DNA of 64,000 bases from JADJSS01 sp964490845 (GCA_964490845.1 CAZBED010000001.1:1-64000), one strand, 5' to 3'. Shown: positions 18,225 through 25,634, counted from the first letter of the stretch. Numbers and translations: made by a program. Notes: a model not told the origin generated them from the letters alone.

Positions 18225-18986
18225 TTATTGAGCTACCCATCCGCCGTCGACCGCAATAGCCTGTCCGGTAGTAAAAGAAGCGCTGTCAGCACATAACCAA
18301 ACCACTGCCTCGGCTATTTCCTGTGGTGTACCCATACGGCCTATAGGTTCGCCCATTATAAATTGTGCCTCTGTTTCTTCTTTACCACCTGTAATACGGT
18401 CAATCATATCTGTTTTAATCACTCCCGGACAAACGGCATTCACCCGGACACCCGCCTTCACATACTCCAAAGCCGCAGTTTTTGTTAGCCCCACGACAGC
18501 ATGTTTAGATGCCACATAAGCCGGCAGACCGGGAAAGCCCACCAAGCCTGCTACTGAAGCACAGTTGACAATCGCTCCTTTTCCTGCTTTCAGCATATAA
18601 GGAATCTCATATTTCATACAAAGAAAAATTCCTTTCAGATTGATATTAATTGTTCGGTCCCAGTTTTCTTCTGTGCAATCTGTAATAGCGCCCATAGTGC
18701 CTTCAATTCCCGCATTATTAAAAGCATAATCAAGCCTGCCGAAAGCGGCTATGGTTTTGTCCACCATTTCTTTCACATCTGTACTTTTTGAGACATCACA
18801 TTTTACAAACAACGCTTCTCCTCCAGCTGCTTTTACAAGATTTACCGTTTCATCATTTTCAACATAATCCGCCACCACTACTTTTGCGCCCCGTTGAGCA
18901 AATGCGACAGCGGTTGCCCTTCCGATTCCAAAACTACCGCCTGTAACGATAGCTACTTTACCTGCAAATATCTTTTCCATATTCAT
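18225..18986 (-). CDS. short-chain dehydrogenase/reductase
   Basis: 253 aa classical SDR. Cofactor motif TGGSFGIG at residues 15-22, NNAG at 90-93, and the catalytic Ser-Tyr-Lys set S144, Y157 and K161 (AYVASKHAVVGLTK). The C-terminal CADSASFTTGQAIAVDGGW is typical of glucose or 3-oxoacyl type SDRs. VVVADYV after the second strand, with Asp, suggests NAD rather than NADP. Substrate not deducible. Its ATG overlaps the ppsA stop (TAATG at 18984-18988), so it is translationally coupled to ppsA, an unusual partner. Confidence 0.9.
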   Translation of the reverse strand: MNMEKIFAGKVAIVTGGSFGIGRATAVAFAQRGAKVVVADYVENDETVNLVKAAGGEALFVKCDVSKSTDVKEMVDKTIAAFGRLDYAFNNAGIEGTMGAITDCTEENWDRTININLKGIFLCMKYEIPYMLKAGKGAIVNCASVAGLVGFPGLPAYVASKHAVVGLTKTAALEYVKAGVRVNAVCPGVIKTDMIDRITGGKEETEAQFIMGEPIGRMGTPQEIAEAVVWLCADSASFTTGQAIAVDGGWVAQ

Positions 18987-21370
18987 TAATTTTTTTGGTT
19001 TAATTTTTCTTCCGCGTTGACCATATTTTCCATACCCTTTAACAAAGCATCCGGATTGTACGAAATACTGTCAATGCCTTGTTCAACTAAAAACGCAGCG
19101 AAGGCAGCATCATCACTCGGCGCCTGACCGCACAACCCTATCTTCACTTTATTCTCTTTGGCTGTTTTAATAACATTGGCAATCATAGTTTTCACCGCCT
19201 GATTATTTTCATCAAACAAATCACTAATAATAGCGGAATCTCTGTCCAACCCCAAAGTCAGTTGGGTCAAGTCATTAGAGCCTATGGAAAATCCGTCAAA
19301 AACCTGTGCAAACTCTTTTGCCAGAATCACATTACTCGGAATTTCCGCCATAACATAAATCTCCAATCCGTTATCACCTCTTTTCAGGCCGTTATCTTCC
19401 ATGAGCTTTACTACTTTCTTTCCTTCTTCCACTGTCCGGCAAAACGGAATCATTAACTTTACATTCGTCAGTCCCATATCTTCCCGCACACGCTTCATGG
19501 CGGCACACTCCAATTGAAATCCTTCTTTATAGCGTTCGTTGTAATAACGGGAAGCGCCCCGGAATCCTATCATCGGGTTTTCTTCTTTGGGTTCAAATTG
19601 TGCACCTCCAAGCAGGTTTGCATATTCATTTGTTTTAAAATCACTCATTCGGACAATGACATCTTTAGGGTAGAATGCGGCAGCTATGGTTGCTACAGCC
19701 TGTGCCAACTTGTCCACGAAATAATGCTTTTTATCGGCATATCCGTAAGTCAGTGCATTTATCTCCGCTTTTACAGTTTCATCTTTCAGTTCTTCAAATT
19801 TTACCAACGCCATCGGATGCACTTTGATTGAACTGTTGATGATAAATTCCAGACGCATTAATCCAACGCCCATATTCGGGTAAAATGACAGGCGGAAAGC
19901 TTTATCCGGATCGCCCAAAATCAGCATTGGCAAAGTGACTGGCATTTTAATCTTTTTGAAATCAATTTCATGTTGAGTCCATTCGATATGTCCGTCATAC
20001 ACTTCACCTGTTTTTCCGCCGGCGCAACTAACTGTAACCAATTGTCCGTCTTTTATTGTTTGAGTGGCTTTTCCCGTACCCACTATTGCTACAGCTCCAA
20101 CCTCTCTGGCAACAATAGCTGCATGACTGGTTCTTCCGCCCTTATTCGTCACTATAGCAGCCGCCTTTTTCAGAATCGGGTCCCAATCCGGGTTAGTGAT
20201 ATCGGTAATCAATACCTCTCCCTTCTGAAGTTTATCGGCATCTTTAGGAGAAAGAATAATTCTGGCATGTCCGGCAGCAATACCGGAACCTACCGCACTG
20301 CCTTTCACCAACACGTTGCCTTTCGTTTTCAATGTAAATTCAGTGATATGCCGTTGTTTGTTTAAGGAATGTACGGTTTCAGGTCTCGCTTGTACAATAA
20401 ACAATTCATTTGTCAAGCCATCTTTTGCCCATTCAATATCCATCGGGCACTTGTAATGTTGCTCAATTATAGCTGCCCAGCGTGCGATAGTTTGTATCTC
20501 CTCGTCATTTAGCACCCATTGTTTTCTTTTGTCCATAGGTGTCTCTATATTTATTATGGCAGCTCCTGTATTTTGACTATCGGAATAGACCATCGTATTC
20601 GCTTTCGCTCCTAATTTTTTAGATAAGATAGCCATCTTTCCGGATGCCAGCGTAGGCTTAAAAACATAAAACTCATCCGGATTTACTGCACCTTGTACGA
20701 TATTCTCTCCAAGTCCCCAACATCCTGTGATGGAAATAACCTGCTCAAATCCGGATTCAGGATCGATGGTAAAACATACGCCTGCGGAAGATAAATCGGA
20801 ACGCACCATCACCTGAACACCGACAGACAAATAAACCTTCATATGTTCAAACCCGTTATCATGGCGGTATTTGATGGCGCGGCTATTGAACAGAGAAGCA
20901 AAACACTGTTGCACGGCAAACACCACATCCTGTTCTCCTTTCCTGTTTAAAAAAGAATCGTGCTGGCCAGCAAAGCTGGCATTTGGTAAGTCTTCGGCAG
21001 TCGCACTACTGCGCACTGCAACATCCAGTTCGCGTCCATGTTTTTCACATAATCCGTGATAAGACGCAACAATGCTTGCACGTAATTCATCCGGCATCTT
21101 CGCCTCCAGAACAAGCTGTTTGCATCTTGCACCAATCTCATTCAGGTTGGAAAATGAAACGGTGTTCAGACTTTGAAGTAAATCCTGTAGTGTTTTTTCC
21201 AAGCCGTTTTCTTTTAAAAAGAAACGAAAAGCATGTGCCGTTGTAGCGAATCCATCAGGAATGCGGATGCCTTTATCACCCAGACTACTCAGCATTTCGC
21301 CCAAAGAAGCATTCTTACCTCCTACGATGGCAATATCTGCATTATGAATTTTAGAGAAGGGCAGGATAAA
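18986..21370 (-). CDS. ppsA: phosphoenolpyruvate synthase
   Basis: Makes phosphoenolpyruvate from pyruvate and ATP for gluconeogenesis. About 794 aa from the ATG at 21370, which places VGGKNASLGEM about 17 residues in, as usual; an in-frame ATG at 21400 would add ten residues. Domains in order: the N-terminal ATP-binding domain (VRSSATAEDLPNASFAGQHDSFLN), the phosphohistidine swivel domain with GGRTSHAAIVAREVG (His near residue 415), and the C-terminal PEP/pyruvate barrel with GFRGASRYY, GSNDLTQLTLGLDRDS and the catalytic Cys in IGLCGQAPSDD. It is coupled to the SDR gene by TAATG. Confidence 0.95.
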   Translation of the reverse strand, partial: FILPFSKIHNADIAIVGGKNASLGEMLSSLGDKGIRIPDGFATTAHAFRFFLKENGLEKTLQDLLQSLNTVSFSNLNEIGARCKQLVLEAKMPDELRASIVASYHGLCEKHGRELDVAVRSSATAEDLPNASFAGQHDSFLNRKGEQDVVFAVQQCFASLFNSRAIKYRHDNGFEHMKVYLSVGVQVMVRSDLSSAGVCFTIDPESGFEQVISITGCWGLGENIVQGAVNPDEFYVFKPTLASGKMAILSKKLGAKANTMVYSDSQNTGAAIINIETPMDKRKQWVLNDEEIQTIARWAAIIEQHYKCPMDIEWAKDGLTNELFIVQARPETVHSLNKQRHITEFTLKTKGNVLVKGSAVGSGIAAGHARIILSPKDADKLQKGEVLITDITNPDWDPILKKAAAIVTNKGGRTSHAAIVAREVGAVAIVGTGKATQTIKDGQLVTVSCAGGKTGEVYDGHIEWTQHEIDFKKIKMPVTLPMLILGDPDKAFRLSFYPNMGVGLMRLEFIINSSIKVHPMALVKFEELKDETVKAEINALTYGYADKKHYFVDKLAQAVATIAAAFYPKDVIVRMSDFKTNEYANLLGGAQFEPKEENPMIGFRGASRYYNERYKEGFQLECAAMKRVREDMGLTNVKLMIPFCRTVEEGKKVVKLMEDNGLKRGDNGLEIYVMAEIPSNVILAKEFAQVFDGFSIGSNDLTQLTLGLDRDSAIISDLFDENNQAVKTMIANVIKTAKENKVKIGLCGQAPSDDAAFAAFLVEQGIDSISYNPDALLKGMENMVNAEEKLNQKN

Positions 21371-21466
21371 CATAGCGGACACAATTGTGAATTTAGACAT
21401 ACTAATTTACACAATTTCGTCTTTTATGGCATGAAGGACATATTAATTGTTAGGAGGAAACGGATA

Positions 21467-22777
21467 CTAAACTACTTCCCCGTATAAATCAAAATCAGTG
21501 ACATCGTAGATTTTCACCTTGCAAAAATCACCGACACGGCAATAATTCTTCTTTGCATCTATCAATACTTCATTGTCCACTTCCGGCGAGTCAAATTCGG
21601 TTCTTCCTACAAAATAGCCCCCTTCCTTTCTGTCAATTAAGACCTTAAAGATCTGACCGACTTTTGCTTCATTTTTTTGAAAGGAAATTTCCTGCTGGAT
21701 TTGCATTAGCCTACCGGCACGTTCTTCCTTTATCTCCTGCGGGACATCGTCTTCCAAGTTGTAGGCAGCTGTGTCGTCTTCATGAGAATACTGAAATACA
21801 CCCAAACGTTCAAACAGCATTTCCTGAACGAAATCGCACAAATCCTGAAATTCTTCCTCTGTCTCGCCAGGAAATCCAACCAGCATGGTAGTGCGGATGG
21901 CAATACCCGGAATTTTTGCCCGAATCTGTCGGATAAGATCCCTGGTTTCTTCCTGTGAAATCTGTCGCTGCATTCGCTTCAACACCTCATTATTCGCATG
22001 CTGGAGCGGGATATCAAGGTACTTGCAAACCTTGCCGCAGTCACGAATGGCATCCAGTACATCTAAAGGAAATTTGCTGGGATATGCATAATGCAGACGA
22101 ATCCACTCGATTCCTTCCACCTCATTAAGCTGATACAGCAATTTTGCCAGTGCTCGTTCTTTATAGATATCCAGTCCGTAATAAGTCAACTCCTGGGCAA
22201 TCAGCATAATTTCTTTTACTCCTTGTTTGGCAAGGTTTTTTGCCTCTGCCACAATCTCCTCTATCGACTTGGATATATGCTTGCCGCGCATCAGCGGGAT
22301 AGCGCAAAATGTACAGGTTCTGTTACATCCTTCTGATATTTTCAGATAGGCATAATGCTGTGGTGTCGTTAAAAACCGCTCGCCGACCAGCTCGTGTTTA
22401 TAGTCAGCATTTAATTTTTCAAGCAACTGGGGCAATTCCAGTGTACCAAAATATGCATCTACCTGCGGAATCTCTGCCTCTAAATCATCCTTATATCGCT
22501 GCGACAAACAACCTGTAACATATAACTTATCAATTTTGCCTTTTTCTTTTTGTTTTGCATACGACAAAATTGTATTAATCGACTCTTCCTTAGCCCTGTC
22601 AATAAATCCGCAGGTGTTCACGATGATAATATTGGCATCTTTTTTTTCAGACTGGTGTTCTACTTCAAAATCGTTGTGTTTGAGCTGCGTCACCAACACC
22701 TCCGAGTCTACCAGGTTTTTGGAGCAGCCCAACGTAATGACGTTGTATTTATCTTTTGTATGGAATTTTGTTTTCAA
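21467..22777 (-). CDS. rimO: ribosomal protein S12 methylthiotransferase RimO
   Basis: Radical SAM enzyme that adds a methylthio group to the conserved Asp of ribosomal protein S12. 436 aa, usual length. The UPF0004 N-terminal domain holds three Cys for the second 4Fe-4S cluster (C18 in TLGCSKN, C56 in VNTCGF, C90 in VTGCLSQ). The radical SAM motif is CNRTCTFC at residues 151-158. GVFQYSHEDDTAAYNLEDDVP and a C-terminal TRAM domain (about 370-436) separate it from MiaB. It ends close to the ppsA upstream region and begins 18 bases after the ftsY stop, suggesting co-transcription with ftsY. Confidence 0.96.
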   Translation of the reverse strand: MKTKFHTKDKYNVITLGCSKNLVDSEVLVTQLKHNDFEVEHQSEKKDANIIIVNTCGFIDRAKEESINTILSYAKQKEKGKIDKLYVTGCLSQRYKDDLEAEIPQVDAYFGTLELPQLLEKLNADYKHELVGERFLTTPQHYAYLKISEGCNRTCTFCAIPLMRGKHISKSIEEIVAEAKNLAKQGVKEIMLIAQELTYYGLDIYKERALAKLLYQLNEVEGIEWIRLHYAYPSKFPLDVLDAIRDCGKVCKYLDIPLQHANNEVLKRMQRQISQEETRDLIRQIRAKIPGIAIRTTMLVGFPGETEEEFQDLCDFVQEMLFERLGVFQYSHEDDTAAYNLEDDVPQEIKEERAGRLMQIQQEISFQKNEAKVGQIFKVLIDRKEGGYFVGRTEFDSPEVDNEVLIDAKKNYCRVGDFCKVKIYDVTDFDLYGEVV

Positions 22778-22794
22778 CGGATACTAAGTAAGAA

Positions 22795-23772
22795 TTATTG
22801 AAATAAGGTTTCAATAAATGCCTGACGGTTGAACACCTGTAACTGTTCCATTTTCTCGCCTAAGCCAATATATTTTATAGGGATTTTAAATTCGTCAGCA
22901 ATACTCAATACTACGCCACCTTTGGCTGTACCGTCTAATTTGGTTAAGGCTAAAGCGGTGACCTGAGTAGCGGCTGAAAAATGTTTTGCCTGTTCTATGG
23001 CATTTTGTCCGGTGGAAGCGTCTAACACCAGTAAGACTTCATGCGGAGCATCGGGGATGACTTTAGACATCACCTTTTTTATTTTGGACAGTTCATCCAT
23101 CAATCCCTGTTTGTTATGCAAACGACCGGCTGTATCCAATATGATTACATCTACACCTTTGGACATGCCGGACTGTACTGTATCGAAGGCGACGGCAGCA
23201 GGATCGCTGCCCATACTTTGTTTAACAATCTGAACACCTACCCGTTCGCTCCAAATGACGAGCTGATCGACAGCAGCAGCACGGAAGGTATCTCCTGCTC
23301 CTAACAGCACTTCTTTTCCTGCTTTTTTCAACTGATAAGCCAACTTACCAATAGTTGTTGTTTTTCCCACGCCATTGACACCCACTACCATGATGACATA
23401 CGGCTTCTTAACCGTTGACGGAATAAAGTCGGTTAAATCCTTTGTATTATTTTCAGCCAGGATATTACCAATTTCATCTTTCAGAATCTGGTTTAATTCA
23501 TTTGTGTTCAGGTATTTATCCTTTGAAACGCGGGCTTCCAGCCTGTCGATGATTTTTATGGTGGTCGGTAAACCAACATCTGACGAAATCAAAATTTCCT
23601 CCAGCTCATCCAAAAATGCCTCATCTACTGTTGATTTCCCGGCGACAGCTTTGGAAATTTTAGAAAAAAAACCCTGTTTGGTTTTTTCCAGACCTTCGTT
23701 TAGCTGCTTTTCTTCCGCCTGTAATTCCTCTTCGGACTTTGATTTGCCAAATATTTTATCAAAAATACCCAC
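22795..23772 (-). CDS. ftsY: signal recognition particle receptor FtsY
   Basis: SRP receptor GTPase that docks ribosome-SRP complexes at the inner membrane. 325 aa with a short acidic A region (EEELQAEEKQLNEGLEK), an N domain, and the G domain with P-loop GVNGVGKTTT at 131-140, DTFRAAAVDQL, DTAGR at 213-217, TKLD at 277-280 and the C-terminal GLGEKMEQLQVF. It lies after the terminator that closes the rpmB-rpmG-DUF4295 unit, in the order common to Bacteroidota, and runs into rimO with an 18-base gap. Confidence 0.96.
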   Translation of the reverse strand: MGIFDKIFGKSKSEEELQAEEKQLNEGLEKTKQGFFSKISKAVAGKSTVDEAFLDELEEILISSDVGLPTTIKIIDRLEARVSKDKYLNTNELNQILKDEIGNILAENNTKDLTDFIPSTVKKPYVIMVVGVNGVGKTTTIGKLAYQLKKAGKEVLLGAGDTFRAAAVDQLVIWSERVGVQIVKQSMGSDPAAVAFDTVQSGMSKGVDVIILDTAGRLHNKQGLMDELSKIKKVMSKVIPDAPHEVLLVLDASTGQNAIEQAKHFSAATQVTALALTKLDGTAKGGVVLSIADEFKIPIKYIGLGEKMEQLQVFNRQAFIETLFQ

Positions 23773-23838
23773 TGCTTTAAGTTATACTGAATAAAAAATA
23801 ATTCGTTAAAAATGCGTTTATAATAAGTGAACAAATAT

Positions 23839-23872
23839 AAACAAAAAAGCTTCTCATTAGATGAGAAGCTTT
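23839..23872 (-). terminator. intrinsic terminator after DUF4295, before ftsY
   Basis: Perfect 12-bp stem AAAGCTTCTCAT / ATGAGAAGCTTT at 23846-23872 with a three-base loop; on the minus strand it runs into a T-rich tract (TTTTTTG). It should end the rpmB-rpmG-DUF4295 transcript so that ftsY is expressed separately or by partial readthrough. Confidence 0.8.
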
Positions 23873-23893
23873 ATAAACCGGTTTATAATCAGA

Positions 23894-24064
23894 TTATAAA
23901 TCTTTTAATGTTTGTTGCAGCAAATCTTTGTGAACGACTTTCTCTCTGAAAGTATAAGCACCTGATTTTGTTGACTTAACAGCTTTAATGATTTTCACCA
24001 TATTCTTGGATTCACCCACATTCTTACCTCTGTCAACTTTCGCGTTTTTGGATACTTTTGCCAT
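23894..24064 (-). CDS. DUF4295 family small basic protein
   Basis: 56 aa: MAKVSKNAKVDRGKNVGE..., lysine-rich, then MVKIIKAVKSTKSGAYTFREKVVH and a C-terminal DLLQQTLKDL. Length, basic character and the FREKVV motif fit DUF4295. It starts 6 bases after the rpmG stop in the same direction, which is the conserved Bacteroidota order rpmB-rpmG-DUF4295-ftsY, and it precedes a strong terminator. A ribosome-associated role is a reasonable inference from its company and charge, but the function is not established. Confidence 0.9.
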   Translation of the reverse strand: MAKVSKNAKVDRGKNVGESKNMVKIIKAVKSTKSGAYTFREKVVHKDLLQQTLKDL

Positions 24065-24070
24065 GACTTT

Positions 24071-24256
24071 TTATTTTATTTCTTTATGAACAGTTACTTT
24101 TTTCATAATCGGGTTGAATTTTTTCAACTCGATTCTTTCCGGTGTATTTTTTCTGTTTTTAGTTGTAATATAACGGGAAATACCACCTAATCCGGAAGTC
24201 TTATGTTCAGTACATTCTAATATGACCTGAATTCTATTGCCTTTCTTCTTTGCCAT
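24071..24256 (-). CDS. rpmG: 50S ribosomal protein L33
   Basis: 61 aa large-subunit protein: MAKKKGNRIQVILECTEH, then SRYITTKNRKNTPERIELKKFNP, the L33 signature, and a basic C-terminus. The zinc-ligand cysteines of the C+ form are missing (only one Cys), so this is the C- type. It sits 10 bases after rpmB. Confidence 0.96.
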   Translation of the reverse strand: MAKKKGNRIQVILECTEHKTSGLGGISRYITTKNRKNTPERIELKKFNPIMKKVTVHKEIK

Positions 24257-24266
24257 TGTTTATAAT

Positions 24267-24512
24267 TTAGAATCCTAATTGAATTTCGCCTTTTTTCTCT
24301 AATTCTTTCAGGTATGAATAAATGCCTTTCTTGTTGATGGTACGAATCGCAGAAGTTGATACTTTCAACTCTATCCATCTGTCTACTTCAGGGATAAAAA
24401 AAGTCTTTTTCTGTAAATTAGGATAGAATTTTCTCTTCGTCTTAATGTTAGAGTGAGAGACACTATTACCTGTCATTGGACCTTTACCTGATAAATCACA
24501 AAACCTTGCCAT
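24267..24512 (-). CDS. rpmB: 50S ribosomal protein L28
   Basis: 81 aa large-subunit protein with MARFCDLSGKGPMTGNSVSHSNIKTKRKFYPNLQ and the KVSTSAIRTINKKGIYSYL motif of L28. First gene of the rpmB-rpmG-DUF4295 unit with a recognisable promoter 23 bases before its ATG. Confidence 0.97.
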   Translation of the reverse strand: MARFCDLSGKGPMTGNSVSHSNIKTKRKFYPNLQKKTFFIPEVDRWIELKVSTSAIRTINKKGIYSYLKELEKKGEIQLGF

Positions 24513-24534
24513 ATTTTTTCTGTTTAAAGAGGTG

Positions 24535-24564
24535 CAAATATCGGAAATAAATCCGATAAATCAA
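24535..24564 (-). promoter_or_regulatory. promoter of the rpmB-rpmG-DUF4295 operon
   Basis: On the minus strand TTG (24562-24564), a 19-base spacer, then GATATTTG (24535-24542), one mismatch from TAnnTTTG. It lies 23 bases before the rpmB ATG. Confidence 0.55.
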
Positions 24565-24599
24565 AACACCTTGTTCACAAATGTTTATAGTTCAAAAAA

Positions 24600-24658
24600 G
24601 TGAACCTGAAGGGAGTCTCTGCCTGTCGGCAGACAGGGAACCCCTATCCTTCTCATCC
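24600..24658 (-). repeat. tRNA-Arg 3'-half copy with T-loop palindrome, distal copy
   Basis: Matches the tRNA-Arg 3' half (positions 25545-25583) except for a 20-base insert at 24618-24637 and one base change (A to T, plus-strand CTATCC for CTAACC). The insert contains overlapping inverted repeats, CCTGTC/GACAGG and TCTGCC/GGCAGA, each with a four-base loop. The 5' half of the tRNA is absent, so this is not a working tRNA. Confidence 0.85.
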
Positions 24659-24898
24659 ACGTTCAATTATTTCATTCAGAAATTGCCTGTCAACTCCTGA
24701 TTTTAAATATTTTTCTCTACTAACAGCTTCCTCTCTGGTGGTAACCACTTCATAATAAATGACTTCCCAGGAAATGAACGCCTTCGTAAACTTCACCTTT
24801 CCGTTGTTATGTTCTTTCAGGCGTTTTTCTAGATTTTCAGTTTGACCTTTATACAAACTATTAGTTTTCTCGCTTTTAAGAACATAAACATAATACAT
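24653..24898 (-). CDS. GIY-YIG nuclease family protein, distal diverged copy
   Basis: 81 aa small GIY-YIG protein of the UPF0213/YhbQ-like type: YYVYVLKS (GIY part), LYKGQT (YIG part), R26 with LKEHNNG, and the REKYLKSG motif with Glu 62. It differs from the two proximal copies at roughly a dozen and a half residues (for example KTNSLYKGQTENLEKR, KFTKAFISWEV, GVDRQFLNEIIERG) while keeping all catalytic positions, which suggests selection for function or recent divergence. The last two codons and the TGA stop lie inside the tRNA fragment (GGA TGA of the anticodon arm). Confidence 0.85.
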   Translation of the reverse strand: MYYVYVLKSEKTNSLYKGQTENLEKRLKEHNNGKVKFTKAFISWEVIYYEVVTTREEAVSREKYLKSGVDRQFLNEIIERG

Positions 24899-24914
24899 GA
24901 GATAGAACTTCTTA

Positions 24915-24973
24915 GTGAACCTGAAGGGAGTCTCTGCCTGTCGGCAGACAGGGAACCCCTAACCTTCTCATCC
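24915..24973 (-). repeat. tRNA-Arg 3'-half copy with T-loop palindrome, middle copy
   Basis: Same structure as the distal copy; the palindrome is at 24933-24952. Outside the insert the 39 bases are identical to the tRNA-Arg 3' half. Confidence 0.87.
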
Positions 24974-25213
24974 ACGTTTAATTTTTTCTTTAAGAAATTG
25001 TCTGCCAATTCCTGATTTTAAGTACTTTTCTCTATTTACTGCTTCTTCTCTGGTTGTAAACACTTCATAATAAATGATTTCCCAGGGAATGTACGACTTC
25101 GTATACTTAACCTTTCCGTTGTTATGTTCTTTCAGACGTTTTTCTAAATTGTCGGTTTGGCCTTTATACAAACTACTACTTTTCTCACTTTTAAGAACAT
25201 AAACATAATACAT
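24968..25213 (-). CDS. GIY-YIG nuclease family protein, middle copy
   Basis: 81 aa, identical in protein sequence to the copy at 25283-25528 and apparently identical in DNA too, which points to a very recent duplication (or to an assembly artefact of a collapsed or expanded repeat). Catalytic residues as in the other copies: Y3 and Y5 in the GIY strand, the KGQT turn at 17-20, R26, H30 and E62. Such proteins are single-domain nucleases that nick or cut DNA; their cellular role is not settled. Confidence 0.87.
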   Translation of the reverse strand: MYYVYVLKSEKSSSLYKGQTDNLEKRLKEHNNGKVKYTKSYIPWEIIYYEVFTTREEAVNREKYLKSGIGRQFLKEKIKRG

Positions 25214-25229
25214 GTGATAGAACTTCTTA

Positions 25230-25288
25230 GTGAACCTGAAGGGAGTCTCTGCCTGTCGGCAGACAGGGAACCCCTAACCTTCTCATCC
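25230..25288 (-). repeat. tRNA-Arg 3'-half copy with T-loop palindrome, proximal copy
   Basis: Palindrome at 25248-25267; flanking 18 and 21 bases are identical to the tRNA-Arg 3' half. The junction with the nuclease gene falls in the 3' side of the anticodon loop. Confidence 0.87.
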
Positions 25289-25528
25289 ACGTTTAATTTT
25301 TTCTTTAAGAAATTGTCTGCCAATTCCTGATTTTAAGTACTTTTCTCTATTTACTGCTTCTTCTCTGGTTGTAAACACTTCATAATAAATGATTTCCCAG
25401 GGAATGTACGACTTCGTATACTTAACCTTTCCGTTGTTATGTTCTTTCAGACGTTTTTCTAAATTGTCGGTTTGGCCTTTATACAAACTACTACTTTTCT
25501 CACTTTTAAGAACATAAACATAATACAT
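25283..25528 (-). CDS. GIY-YIG nuclease family protein, copy next to tRNA-Arg
   Basis: 81 aa single-domain GIY-YIG protein (UPF0213-like). Motifs: YYVYVLKSEKSSSLYKGQT, then DNLEKRLKEHNNG, TREEAVNREKYLKSG. The ATG lies 16 bases beyond the end of the tRNA-Arg gene on the same strand, so it could be expressed from the tRNA promoter by readthrough. The stop codon TGA is formed by the copied tRNA sequence, so the open reading frame and the tRNA fragment are fused at a precise junction. Confidence 0.87.
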   Translation of the reverse strand: MYYVYVLKSEKSSSLYKGQTDNLEKRLKEHNNGKVKYTKSYIPWEIIYYEVFTTREEAVNREKYLKSGIGRQFLKEKIKRG

Positions 25529-25545
25529 GTGATAGAACTTCTTAG

Positions 25546-25619
25546 TGAACCTGAAGGGAGTCGAACCCCTAACCTTCTCATCCGTAGTGAGATGCTCTAT
25601 CCAGTTAAGCTACAGGTCC
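25546..25619 (-). tRNA. tRNA-Arg (anticodon ACG)
   Basis: 74-base cloverleaf read on the minus strand. Acceptor stem GGACCTG pairs with CAGGTTC (one G-T pair), the discriminator base is A and CCA is not encoded. The D arm contains GCTTAACTGGATAGAGC. The anticodon arm is TCTCA-CTACGGA-TGAGA with anticodon ACG (read as ICG after deamination). The T arm is AGGGG-TTCGACT-CCCTT. A TATCTTTG promoter box lies 15 bases upstream. Its 3' half is the sequence copied three times downstream. Confidence 0.95.
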
Positions 25620-25634
25620 AATAAATTTGGAGTG

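Larger units (their letters stand above)
24600..25544 (-). mobile_element. tandem array of three 315-bp GIY-YIG / tRNA-Arg-fragment units
   Basis: Three direct repeats of exactly 315 bp (24600-24914, 24915-25229, 25230-25544) follow the 3' end of an intact tRNA-Arg gene. Reading with the tRNA, each unit has a 16-base spacer, an 81-codon GIY-YIG nuclease gene, and a copy of the tRNA 3' half from the anticodon loop to the acceptor end, with a 20-base palindrome in its T-loop. The two units nearest the tRNA look identical along their length; the distal one has diverged. The layout resembles elements that integrate at tRNA 3' ends and rebuild the target on each insertion, with the newest copy next to the tRNA. 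No integrase or transposase is present, so the nuclease or a trans-acting enzyme would have to act. Tandem duplication by unequal recombination explains at least the identical pair. Confidence 0.7.

Noticed and set aside
24600..25288. Three extra tRNA-Arg genes
   Set aside because: Only the 3' half is present in each, with the T-loop split by 20 bases. No 5' half or D arm, so no cloverleaf can form.
24653..25528. Group I intron with a homing endonuclease in tRNA-Arg
   Set aside because: The tRNA at 25546-25619 is complete and uninterrupted, and no intron core or 5' exon duplicate is seen.
24600..25583. CRISPR-like array because of regularly spaced repeats
   Set aside because: The repeated period is 315 bp and the intervals encode a conserved nuclease; there are no short repeats with variable spacers and no cas genes.
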